Shown in pieces: positions 49,001-61,573 of a DNA stretch of 64,000 nt. The position numbers and the translations under genes were made by a program. The notes beneath the pieces were generated by a model, which ran no database searches, was not told where the DNA came from, and saw nothing but the letters and a program-made list of their open reading frames with translations. Every line of letters begins with the position of its first letter. The stretch's first letter is position 1. This stretch comes from Mytilus trossulus. Lineage: Eukaryota; Mollusca; Bivalvia; Mytilida; Mytilidae. The stretch is taken from positions 14,797,578-14,861,577 of the forward strand of contig NC_086378.1 of assembly GCF_036588685.1 (NCBI RefSeq), given 5' to 3'.

Positions 49001-52000
49001 AAACCAAGAAAAATGCTTATTTTGGTCCCTTTTTGGCCCCTAATTCCTAAACTGTTGGGACCGAAACTCCCAAAATCAATACCAACCTTCCTTTTGTGGT
49101 CATAAACATTGTGTTTAAATTTCATTGATTTCTATTTACTTTAACTAAAGTTATTGTGCGAAAACCAAGAATAATGCTTATTTGGGCCCTTTTTTGGCCC
49201 CTAATTCCTAAACTGTTGTAACCAAAACTCCCAAAATCAATCCCAACCTTTCTTTTGTGGTCATAAACCTTGTGTCAAAATTTCATAGATTTCTATTAAC
49301 TTAAACTAAAGTTATAGTGCGAAAACCAAGAAAATGCTTATTTGGGCCCTTTTTGGCCCTTAATTCCTAAAATGTTGGGACCAAAACTTCCAAAATCAAT
49401 ACCAGCCTTCCTTTTATGGTCATAAACCTTGTGTTAAAATTTCATAGATTTCTATTCACTTTTACTAAAGTTAGAGTGCGAAAACTAAAAGTATTCGGAC
49501 GACGACGACGACGACGACGCCAACGTGATAGCAATATACGACGATCGTATAAAAATTATCTGATAAAGAGCAGATTAATATAATTTTTTTTATAATAGAC
49601 ATCTCTGTTATTAACAAGAAAGTTGTGGAAAAAGCACACAGCTAATCACATTCTGACCACATGTCATAGGTTTGTAATCAATTATTCATAAGTTGTTCTT
49701 TACATTTCACATTTGAATCTTTCATCAATGATTAGTAATAAATCAATTGTTCACATCCCTTATTAACATAAAGAAAGGTAGAACTGGTGGGCTTGAAAAT
49801 AAAGATAATCAACAGAGCTGAGTGACTAAGCAACATCTACATGACAAAGTTCATTGGAAAATGATAACTTAAACAGTCATCACAGTAACTTAGTTTTTCA
49901 TTTAAGGGTGTACTAAGGTGAGGTTTTGGAATTTGTGTCAAATGTTCGGACTCCTTGGTGTTTTTCCGTACAATACAATGTCAAATATTTTGCCCCATAA
50001 CACCCATTTATTTTTTCATATAAGACTTAATAGCTCATGAAAGGTCATTTACCAAAATTTTAGAAGATTCTTAATTTCTTTCTTTGGTTTTGAGACCTAA
50101 TAATACCAATGCAAATATAAGTTAAAAGTCAGAGACAGCCTTTTCCCGCCATATTTTAAATCTCAAATATCTTGAAAAGGAGGTCCATGACCTATCAATA
50201 TTTTTAACTTATTTTTATCCTTAATTGATGCTCTACCAACTTATAAATAGTATTAATTTTAACTTCTTAATTTATTAATTTTACCTAACCTCACCTAAGT
50301 ACATCCTTAAATTGTTTTGAATGTTAAATCCATTGACATTGTATTCATTTCATTTAATCATCAACAGTATTAGTCTTTTTCGTAAATTTTGTTTACGTGT
50401 CCAAGTTATTAAATAATGACAAATTGTCTCCTTTATACCAATTTGGGTAGCAAGTTAATTTTGCTAAGGAGTCAGTCAATATGCAGTTTATGAAAGTCAT
50501 TGTTCTTACCATCAATGCTGTCATCCTTCCCTCTATTACTCCTCCTCAGGACAATGATAACTATGATTATAATTATAATGACAAGTACAGCTATACCAAC
50601 AGCTATTCCTGCTATTGCACCAGTACCTAATCCATCCTCTATAATGATTGGGAAACAAAAATAACATTTAAAGTCAACAATTCTCATTTCAAACTTGACC
50701 ATTCTATCAACATACTGTAAACCAACTTATTTTTATGGTTTTTTTATTTCGCCGACTTTGCATCAATTCATTTTTCAATTTACTCTTTTTATTGATGTAA
50801 TTATATATATGAGAATAGACCCAAGTGCTATACATGCTATATATTAGTGAGGGATATTTTTGCATTATTTTTCCAATCAGAAAAGTCATGAAAATTTGTT
50901 GGTTTACAGTACATTCACATCATATCCGAATATATTTCAATTCTATTCCCATGACAATATATCTGATATTTTAGAGAGACATAACATTCCATAGGAGTAA
51001 GTTAAGTATGGGCCTTATTATGCCATGAATATCATGTTCATTGTTTCATGTAAAAGAGTGGTTCAAGTTGATGAAAAGACATGCAAGTGTAAGAAAGTGA
51101 AAAAGAACTTTTTTCTCAAACTTTTCTTATAGACAATTAACATCAACACTCCAAAACTACTCCTTTCAGTACTGAAATAAAACACTTACATTAAATAAAA
51201 TATCTACTTTCTCTTTCAATATAGTTCTTTCCCTCAGGATAAATCAGATATCTTAAACTGATTCAACTTTTATTTCCAACATAAACATAACAAGTGAAAC
51301 TGCGAGCTACTGCTCACTGATGATACCCCCGCCGCAAGTGGATAATATTAATAGTGTAAAAATATGCAAGTGTTCGGTAAACAAGAAGTTGTCAAGTGAT
51401 GAATCTGAAAACGCATCACACGGTATAGCTGACTTATATCAATCCTGAAACCAAATTTCAGAAATCCTTGTATTGTAGTTCCTGAGAAAAATGTGACGAA
51501 AATTTTCAACTTGGCTATCATGTGTAAAATCATACAAATGTTCGGTAAACAGGAAGTTGACAAGTGATCAATCTGAAAACGCATCACACGGTATAGCTGA
51601 CTTAGATAAACCCTGAAACCAAATGCACCCCTTCTGATATTACTGTGGCATAGACAAATCCAATTGCAGTTCCAGGTTTGAAAAATATGATTAAAAAAAA
51701 TGTATAAAATTAAAATAAACTATCAACTATTTACAAAGAGAGATTAATCAAGAACAGCTAGAGTGATGCAACCCTAAGCTGAACTTGATGTGTGCTCTAT
51801 GGTAAGCCTGTATAAGTTTTATCACATTTGGTGAAGCACACTAAAGTTAAAGAAAACTGAAACCAATTTTAAGGATGTTTCATAAAGCAACAACTTGGAT
51901 AGCCCCCTTCCCCAATTTATCCAACATTTCTTCAAAGCAGTTTACATATATAATGATGAATGAAACAGGTAGCTACATTCCAATGTCCATAACTTGTCTA

Positions 52001-55000
52001 AACGCAGCATATAATCTATTTGCATATTTTTTTCACCTGCATCCAAAAGTAGCATGTTCATCCTCTCTTTTAACCTCAATATCTTTAAGAAGTTTTATAT
52101 ATGGGACTTGCCACTTCAGCACTTTAAAAGCAACTAGATTTGTTATACATATGGTGACCATAAAAAATGACTACATAGTTATCAGGGTGATCATTCCCTT
52201 GCAGATGATATTTCTAATGCAGCTGTAGTATGATTCTTCATGTAATGAAATCATTCTAATAAGTTTCCCTCCCATTTAGATATTTGTTAAACATACCTGT
52301 TGGTGGAAGCCTTGGTGCTGCTGTTGATATGGATTCTGCAGGAGTAGAAGGAGTTGTAGTTGAAGTTGTAGTGGTAAAGTCTAATAAAGTAAAAAGTATC
52401 ATGCACTAGTTGCCAAATATACCACCATACAGATCTTGATTTAGTCACATTTTACTCATAAAATTAGAAATTTAGAGAAATGTCTTTGATTTATGTAAAG
52501 GGCTTTCTTTTTAATAATTTTGATGAAATGAGAATAAATGTGGATGCATTAATATTCGTGGTATACAAATTTTATGAGGATAAGTTTATCACAAATTTCA
52601 AAGAATTGTTAAATTTATTTAGGATTAATTACTGACTATCATTATAAAGCCAACATACACTATGAAATCAAAAGTTGACTTAAAAACATATTTTCTTCAA
52701 TCCATATTTAATTGACAACCACGTAATCAAATGAATCCACATCAACTTTTTATTCAGTTAAACTGAACAAAAATTATGTCTACATGAACATTTGAATTTT
52801 GCCGAAATTGTTTGGTTATTCAGACAATTTCTTGAGGAAAATTTCATTTTTTTTAAGAAATTGCTTACTCATTCAAAATCAACTGAATACGAGATATAAT
52901 AATCTATTTAAAATAAGAAAACCGTTACCAATAAAATAAATAAAAATATAGAAAAAATATGTAAGAATCAAGAACTGTATTTTACTGGTGTCATTCTCTG
53001 AAAAAAAGCTCTAGCATATATAAAGTTATCTAACAATCTTCTCAGAAGTATTATTCCATGTATCATGTGTATACTGTGGGCTATTTCGTGGTAATGTTTT
53101 GATGATGTGTCACTGCTGAGCAAAGAGAACTGAATTTGATGCAAAATTACTTTTGTGCTGTTGTCTTTTTTAATTAAACCAAAAATATCAAATATCATCT
53201 TGGATAAGTTTGGTAATGGTCCTAGTTGGCCCTGGTATAATATTAAATCCATGGTTTCAAGATAACAAATATTCTTAGTTGATTCATATGTACATGCAAT
53301 TAAGTGTCAGAAATGGAAGTATTTTTGCCTTGTTTTTTAAAACGCTGACATTCTCTTCCTAAATGAGTATTTTGGTTAAGGTTGAAAAAACCATGAATTT
53401 CAACCCTTATTTAAAGGACACTGATTCATAAATTTACTATAAAGAGAGCTTGTTCTTATCTAGTCATTGTTTTAGCTATGATTAATTGTGATTATGGTCA
53501 ATAAATCTGCTATTTGAAATTTTAGCTAGATGTAGGGTCTTATTCTGGTCATTTAGAACCTTTTTCAATTATCAAATAATGCCAACTATCTTACTTGTTA
53601 GCTTATTACTAGACAGGTGATATTTGTTTTAGGGTTCGCCAAACCTTGGAGTTTTGATGATATTTATACTGTAAGTATGATAGCATAGGAAGTAAAAGAA
53701 AGTTAACACTGAGATAATTGAGAACTATCTATCATGCTACACTTCAATCCAATATAATGCTAATTTTTATTTGTATAATACATCATATAAACCAGATGAT
53801 AATTTTGTTGTTACACAAATTGTATCAAGGTTATTCCAGTTACATTGACATTTTAGTCTTAAACAGGATTTCTTTATAACCCCTGATCATGCCAATTTGG
53901 CTGTTGATTTTTTAAATACAATTTTTGAGGAGACTCTGAGAAGATCACTTACTATAATAATTGCTTTCAGAATTTATACATTATATAATAGAGCGTATAT
54001 ATATATTATAAACTGTTGACTAACTGCACATGTTTTAAAGATGCAGAATTGTTTAAGTACATACATAATGTCCATTTAAATATAGTTTTAAAATATTCTC
54101 TGATACATTTGTAATAAGCATTATATAGGTTACATTTTTCTTAGCAGCTGATTCATTTTTCAATTTTGAGCAATGAAACTACTTTTTTTTTTAATTTTGG
54201 TACTTTGGATGGATCTTGGACACATTTTAAGTTTATATTTTTTTAATTTTTTTTCAGCAGACATATATTTCAAGGGTTTTAGGCTTCATAATTATTCCAT
54301 TATACAATTTCCATAAATATTTCATAAGTCTTTGGTGATTGGTGATTTCATTTTTCTACATTTTCTGCTTATAAATAAGCATGATAAGATACATGTATTC
54401 AACTAACTGATAATGTTATAAGTAAACTTACAGGATTTGTACAACAACAAAAAAATAAACAAAAGCAAAATGAATTTAAAAGAAAAAACTTTTTACAACC
54501 CATAAAACAATCAACTTGTTGATAGAATATATAAGAATATAAATATGAGAAATAAAGAAAATATTTTGTTTGCATGCACATGCACAGATAATGAAAAAAT
54601 GTAACTAAAATTCAAATATATTCAAACATTTTTACACTTTAAATTTGAATTCAATAATTAAGTCTTTATAAAAAAAAAATCATAGCACACAAAAAATGCA
54701 AAACGAAAAATCAAAAAATCATAATCTTCCAAAAGTAATTAGTGCAATTTAAAATGAAATAAATATACATATAAATGGAAATCTGCAGTAACTAAAAATT
54801 GACGACTTTGATTGACTGAATTTATAAAGAATAGCCCTAATTCATTTTTCTTCTTTTTTGTTTTGTTTTCAACAAATTTTTAGTATGCAGAAATTAACTT
54901 GATACATGTGTTTTATGAATATTTCAAGTTCTTATTTACCGATTATAAGATCAAACAAATAAACTATTTTATTTTAATATTTTTAGCGTGTATGCCCATA

Positions 55001-57411
55001 TTTGGTACCGTTCTTTCCCTAATGATGCTAATTACTATTTACATCTTATATCATTCATTTTTTAAGCCTGATGGTTACCATGGTTACAATAGTTTTTTTG
55101 GTTTTTTTTTTTAGTTTTTTTCCCTACCCTATGATAAACTTAAGTTGAGGAGAAATATTGCTCAATGTGTGTGTATGTGTGTATATATTAATACCCACCT
55201 ATTTGTATGTGTATAGAGTTATTCATGTTAAATGTTTGTCCATTAAAACTGTTCTGTGCCACACATATGTAGTTATCTGTTTCATTAACGACAACATTGT
55301 TGATGATATATGTAGTTCCAGTCCCTAGCACCACACTGGTGTTGGATTCTTTGTGCCAAGTATAATCTGTGTTTATTAAAGCAGGATTTCCATCTGATGT
55401 ACAAGTCAGAGTTATGGGCCCTGCTCCTTCCGCAAATGTTGGATTGCTGGGAGACTTTGTTACTCCTACATTCCTTACACTATCTATAGCAAAAATATAG
55501 AGAAAAAACATAACAATACATGAAAAAATTTAATCAACAACCATTTCCTGTACAATTCTGGAGAACAAACCCTTCTTAAATCATGTTTGTGCCTCCACAG
55601 ATTTATTTTTTTAAATACTATAAACATTTATCAAATAACAGGTATATCATGTATATGCAAACTTGAATTATGATTTGCTCTCTGACAAATGCTTTCCACA
55701 GCTGTATGTCTATTATTTAAAAATACTGTGAGTGATATTTGAAGCTCAAGCTTACAAAAGACAATGCCCAATTAGTTTCCACTAATATCATTACAAGCAC
55801 TGTTTATATTGTAGTGTTTGTATAAGTCCCATCATGCAAATAGTTTTTATTGGGGACTTTTCATCTCCCTTGAAACATTTGGAAACAATGTGTGCAATAA
55901 TGTGGATCAAAACAATTAAACCATTGTAAATTCTTTTCAAGTCTTTCTCATAACTTTGCCATCATTTTCAATAATCCTCATGATTTAAAAAACTGTACAC
56001 ATGCCATGTAATGATAAATATATATCAAAACTTATTAAACCCCTACTTACAATAAACATTTATGCCATCAGTCTGTTTGTATAAACTCCCCTGTGGTACA
56101 TTTTGATAAACAACCTGACATCTGACAACGGCATTATTATCTAGCTGTTCCATCTTCAGTGTCAGCGAACTGGTACCATTGGATGTACAGGTTCCTGGCA
56201 TCACTGCTGCTGTGGTGGTCTCTGAATCATATGGTGTTTCTTGTATAGTAATACCATTAGAGTTACGTCTGTATCTCACCCATCTAAACTTGCCTTCAGG
56301 TTTACCGACATTACCCGTACATGTAAAGACAACATTGTTGCCTTCTTCTATCCCAGCTGACGGTACATATGATGGATTGCTGTCTGGTTGTTCTGGGTTA
56401 CCTGTTATAAATTCAAGGTAAATAAAATGAATTAACAACAGTTACTATTAACATATTAAAAAGATACATTTGTTGTAAACCTACTCATTGCTCATAAGAC
56501 AATTGTAAAAAAAAACATGGTTTTCTTTTACTAATTGTTACCTGGAGAGTTGTCTCATTGACACTCATACCACATCTTCTTATACATGTTATATATAAAA
56601 ATAAAAATCACTTGACCGACATGCAAACAGTAATCATAGTAATATCAATGTTGTATTTTATGAACAAAAAACATCCATATTTTGATTTTGTCCACTTCAA
56701 CCTTATTCTTGTTGCGTAAACAGCTGGATGTTTTCTGGTTGTTTTTCCTACATGTACCATAACCATGATAACCATGATAACAATAAATAGCATTTATGAT
56801 TTTCTACAATTGACAATTTATACTGACATGACTGAGCAGTTTTTTCAAAGACAAAAGCAGCAGATACACCTTCTTTCCTAACAGCAGGAAAACTATCCTT
56901 TATAATATCATGTATATTATATATAGAGATTTTAAAGGCAATTTAGAAATGTTAAAAATGTATTTTTGCAGGCTGTCATGATTAAATAGAAGGAAGTGAT
57001 GTGAAATTGTCATACCTTTAACACTTATATTTGCAACACCAGAATCAGCATTTGTACTTCCACTTGTGCCTATATATGCTACTTGACACATATATTCTGT
57101 CTCATCTTCACAGGCTAACTCAGAAAACTGTATTAAAGCAAAAAATAATGAAGATGTTGGGTTTGTTAGTGTCACTCTGTCTGTTAAGTAATTGCCATCC
57201 GGTGTCAGACTTGCATTTAATGGAACTGTTGGAGTGTTAAATCTAGCTATTGTTTTAAACTGTCCATCTGTTTTACTTTTAGCCTTAATGTTTAAACCTG
57301 TAACAAATTCCCCTGTCACAGTTGTAAAAGAACATTTCAACTGTACACTAGTCGGTCCAAGAATTCCTTCTGAAGGTGTTGCCTGTAACTGAATACCTAT
57401 ACTTTCCACAC
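46030..57411 (-). CDS. Ig-superfamily transmembrane receptor with ITIM-like and ITSM-like tail motifs (5' end outside window)
   Basis: Eight coding exons read on the minus strand: 57411-57016, 56401-56051, 55483-55199, 52380-52297, 50638-50510, 47251-47230, 46502-46442 and 46155-46030. All have AG/GT borders and unbroken phase. Exons 1-3 are one Ig domain each with symmetric phase-1 borders: the first has LKCSF and EYMC but no core Trp; the second FTC, FRWVRY and VRC; the third LTC, YTWHK and YIC. Exon 4 is a Thr/Ser/Pro stalk. Exon 5 holds the membrane segment (AIAGIAVGIAVLVIIIIIIV) followed by RR. The last three exons give a tail of about 81 residues with PPEKPR, IHYADL (fits the ITIM consensus [IVLS]xYxx[LIV]) and TPYAEV (fits ITSM, TxYxx[VI]) close to the C-terminus. 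Such motifs recruit SH2 phosphatases or adaptors in vertebrate receptors. Several N-glycosylation sequons. The signal-peptide exon is not found up to 64,000. Introns hold R4 and a TTAA MITE. Confidence 0.9.
47625..49554 (+). mobile_element. 2-kb composite repeat R4, copy 2
   Basis: Same order of parts as 39435-41405: aaccagatgct start, the tttatacgaccgc inverted-repeat word at 47650-47662, about 130-bp units, about 160-bp units, a shorter (GAC)n at about 49499-49519 and a cgtataaa end. The right inverted-repeat copy is degraded and about 15 bp shorter. It lies antisense within the intron between the transmembrane exon and the first tail exon of the Ig-receptor gene. Confidence 0.85.
49902..50310. 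mobile_element. TTAA-flanked MITE with about 22-bp TIRs
   Basis: The left end gggtgtactaaggtgaggtt and right end aacctcacctaagtacatcc are inverted copies with two mismatches, directly flanked by TTAA at 49902-49905 and 50307-50310. A TTAA duplication is typical of piggyBac and Kolobok families. The 400-bp interior is non-coding. It lies in the intron just downstream (on the minus strand) of the transmembrane exon. Confidence 0.82.
51290..51640 (+). repeat. Dispersed repeat with a 168-bp tandem duplication
   Basis: A unit containing gttcggtaaacaagaagttg and cgcatcacacggtatagctg occurs twice, at about 51371 and 51539. The preceding bases (gagctactgctcactgatga, ccccgccgcaagtgg) mark the start of a repeat I recall as common in mussels. 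Short minus-strand frames within it are not genes. It lies in an intron of the Ig-receptor gene. Confidence 0.65.
56535..56585 (-). repeat. R1 terminal motif
   Basis: A solitary copy of the R1 terminal word gttgtctcattgacactcat followed by accacatcttcttatac, in the intron between the first and second Ig exons. A related copy (cattggcaattataccacat) lies at 57640-57672. Confidence 0.55.
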
Positions 57412-60118
57412 CTGAAATTAAAAAAAAAATAGTCAATTAATTAGTAACAAATACAATCATAATTTATTGAAATGATCATTATAAATGAAGTTGAAATCTG
57501 CTAAACTAATCAGGACTTCCAACATCCATGCATAACATAAAGGTTTCTGCTCTCTTTTAAACTACATCATCATGATTATGATCATGAACTATTCAAAGAG
57601 AAAATTAATGTGTATTATTTTTGGCCACTGGTTGAAAGTTTTCCCATTGGCAATTATACCACATCTTCTTATTGTTATACAAATGCATGTATAACATGTA
57701 TCATTACAATTATAGCACAACACCTACACTACATTTCATTATAAAATCTATTTTAAACAACACCATGGTCCTGTGATAAGCATGATAAGGGTCTCAGATC
57801 ATCCCAGTGTTACAAGAACTGCTTTTAATAATTTGACTGAAAGTTTATAAAGTCAACCCTTATTCTGTAATTATGCTCAGTACAGTTTCAATAAACAAGT
57901 GTGTGGATATTTGGAGGAGAATGGAATGCAAAAGATGGAAGATAGAGCACCTATTCTGACATCAAGAAACAAGTTTCAACAATACAATCCCAATATAAGT
58001 AGAATGACAGCCAGGCCCTCATACTCTAGGTAAGAGCGAGGACATTATATGGTACACCTGTTTTAAGCCAGGTAATGATAAAGCTCCCCAATAAGATAGA
58101 ATGACCTATCTGGTATGTCTACTATTCTATCACACATTATAAGGTATGATAATTGGATCTTTATAAAGCTTTGAAGTCTTTTAAACTTGTGGTAAATAGA
58201 GCGTTTCTTCATTACTGTGCAGTTTAAATCAGGACACACAAACTAACTTGATTATAACTTTGTATGAATCTTTATAATCAGGGATAAAAAACTGTGATAT
58301 AAACATAATATGGTGTCTATCTATATAATTACATAACAGATGCACTGTTATCATTAATTGAGACCCACCCATAATATGTTTTGTGAAGTTATAATGTACA
58401 AACATGCACACACACTAAATTATGTTTAACAAAAGATAAACAAGGTTCATCTGTTTTCATGTTTAAAAGGGTTCAAACAATGAACCAATTCACAAAAGAT
58501 GCAAATTCCATACCGCTGAGTTTATTCTAAAAGTTACCGTCAAATTTAGTGGTATATTTTCATTCTGAAATCTAGAACTAGTCATTTCTGGAAGGTTTCT
58601 TATACAAGTAATACTATTAGTACTGCCAAACCTCATTTAATAGTCAAACATGTGAAATGCATTTTAACTCAGTTGAGTTAAATCAGTTGGTTTCAAATGT
58701 CAGTTAACTTGAGTATGCTTTTAATGCTCATGAAGACAAAATAAACATTCATCTAGTAAACTGTTGTAGTTTTGTAGCGTAGGATATGTAGTAAAATCTT
58801 ATGACCTAAAGCATGTTAAGCTTACAATAATGGAATTAAACCACAAGTCAAATATTTGTCTTAATCTTAAATGCTGAGATTATCACACTTGATTATCACC
58901 TGTAAGTTATACCTGGAATTAAACTAGGTCAGATATACATCTACTTAAAGGCTAGTTATCATGAAATAGTTCCTGCACCCAGGTCTAATATTATAAACTT
59001 GAAGTCTAATGGTACTCAGACTGATGTTAACTTATCACAACTCAGTTGGGGGTCTGATAATAAAAAAGAGAGCTACAATGTAGCTGGTCCATCAAAGAAA
59101 AGAAACAGGAAAGTTTGATGAAAATTATATTTGATATACACTGAACAACAAACCATTTCTTCTGGTTTGGCCTCTTAGACCACTAAATCTTAATCTCCAC
59201 ATATATAATTCTAAATAAATATACAAGATGTGAAAAGAGATCTATATGTTGTTATTTTGTAGATCTGCCTGGCTATACTCCAAATAAATTTGCATTAGGA
59301 CCAGCACCTGGGTTATATCAGGGTTATACTAATTTAAATTTCTATCCTTCATTTACAAATTCTCAATGCTAAATTGTGTAAATTTCACATTTATATGCAT
59401 ATAAACACGCATTAGAATACCAATTACATGAAATAAATACTTAAACTCTAGCCTTCATATTGTTTAAATTCATATATGATATGATTAGATCTTGGGTTAA
59501 GGGTAATAAAAAATAACTAGTCTCATTTATTTGGAATTAAATCACACATTTAAGAAAAATGCAAACCCAAATTACTATTAAAAAAGAACTGAAGGAAAAA
59601 CTAAAAACTGTATATAATACATTTGTTTCCATGAACTGTACACAAAACCTACTACTATACATGTAGTAATGATACTAGTGACTTTGTATAGGTATATTTA
59701 CTTTTCATACAAATGAAAATCACCATTAAGCATATATACCTACAGTATGTATCAGTTTATAAAACTGTATTTATATCTAAAGAATGTCAAAGGGTGTCTT
59801 TATTAAAATGAAACTTGATAACAGACATTACCAGACCAAGTATCTCATAACATTTCAGGCGACAGTAAACTATTCTTCTGTAAAATATCACAATCATTCA
59901 TGCAAGGTAGAAGTTGGACCCAAGATTAAATAAACCTATACAACTTTTTAGAATTTTAAACAAGTAATGCAGTATGGGCTTTGCTCATTGTTGAAGACAG
60001 TCTGGTAACCTATAGTTGTGAATTTCTGTGTCATTTGGTCTCTTGTAGAGAGTTGTCTCATTGGCAATCATACCACATCTTCTTTTTAAGTTACATGTAA
60101 GGAAATAAATGTAATGTA
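57412..60118. other. Intron or upstream DNA of the Ig-receptor gene
   Basis: The acceptor at 57412-57413 shows that an upstream exon must exist, but no minus-strand signal-peptide exon ending in phase 1 with a donor is recognisable here. The sequence is AT-rich; an R1 tail (gttgtctcattggcaatcat and flanks) lies at about 59990-60090. Nothing else is supported. Confidence 0.5.
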
Positions 60119-61573
60119 AGGCCACACCAATTTGATTCCTTGCTCGACGGACCCGCCTGCACCTATTTTTTTCAAAACAGATTTTTTTTATTTTTATTAT
60201 TTTCCCGCTTCCCGCATCTGGAAATGAAATCATGTCCATTTCCCGCACCGTTTTTTTGTAAATATTATATAAAGATCTCATCATTTGTTTTTTAAAATCA
60301 CAGTCTAGCCTTTATATAACGATTTTATACCTATCAGCACCCCACAACACTGTAAATTTCTGCGAGAATATTTGTTTCAGCATGAAACCAATTTATGCCA
60401 AGCGGGAGTGCTCCGATATAAATAGAAATACCAGTACAGAACAAAACGTTGGTATCTTTCCCCCTAACTTATATTCCCTTTAAATAAATGTTCGTTGTTA
60501 AAAAAAGTACAAAGAACTTCTGAATGATTTGCCTTCAACTGCAATTATAATGTATGGTTACGGTCATACCCGCTGCAGGTTTGTGCACCTGTCATTGTTG
60601 ATTCACGGACCTGTCGTTCAGCAGTTATCGTTTGTTGATGTGGTTCATTGGTATTTTCCCGTTTGGAAATATCCAAAAAATAGATCGTTGGTTTTCCTGT
60701 TCGAATTGTGTACAATACTAAGTTGTGGTCCATTATAGCTTGCTGGTTGGTCTTGATCAAAGCTCTGTGTAAAAGGCCGTACTTTGACCTATGTTTGTAG
60801 TTATCAGGTTGGGAACAACCCTCCCTCAGACAAGGGCCTTGAAGGGGTCATTTTACCATGTTTACTGTTGTAGAAAAGAAAATAGAAATACTAAGGATTT
60901 GTACAGTGCTACTATACAAAACCTTTGACAACTTAGAATTTTTTACTCTAAAAGAGGAGAAATACATTATATTTAAAACAACTTTTTCTAAAGGAGGGAT
61001 GGGTCCACTTATTTTGAATAATATTCAACTGTTAAAGTAAATGTGTTAACATGGATAAGGTCCAGGAATATTACAAAATTCTTGGACATGTTTTAACCAT
61101 TTAATACCAAATATTATAGTTCTTTGGGAAAATATAAGCCCTTTTGTACTTGAAGTGTTTTTACCAAAAAAAATATATTATAACTTATTTTGACCCCTCA
61201 TAAAAGGGATATTCATAACATTAAGGGGTTGTTCTGAACCTGATTATGACTTGGATGGAGAATTGTCTCATTGTCAGTCACACATACATAGACCAGATTT
61301 AATTATTCAATTATTTCTTGTTGAAAAGGGAAAAAATACTTCATAAATTAAAGAAATGTCAAGGTACAAGTGATAAATCAAGTTTTAAAATAGTCAAAAC
61401 CTACTATTTTATGTTTACAAAAAAAAATTATAATTGCTCGCCTTTACTTTTTAAGCTTCGCCTCAAAAATTTGCAAATTAAATATTTTTTTATTAAAATT
61501 TTCAAATCGCTCGCTCGCCCCAATTTTTGGAGTCCAAAAATCCGTAGAACAAGAAATTAAATTGGTGTGGCCT
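60119..61573. mobile_element. TIR element with an R1 copy nested inside
   Basis: The left end aggccacaccaatttgattc and the right end, read in reverse (aggccacaccaatttaattt), are inverted repeats that continue for about 30 bp through cttg-tc-acgga. Between them, 60540-60840 and 61225-61290 are R1 sequence in reverse orientation (cctgtcgttcagcagttatc, attgtctcattgtcagtcac). The likeliest history is a DNA element invaded by R1. No transposase frame and no clear target-site duplication. Confidence 0.7.

Noticed and set aside
56179-56421. 80-residue plus-strand open frame
   Set aside because: It is antisense to the second Ig exon of the receptor gene, whose splice borders and cysteines are convincing.
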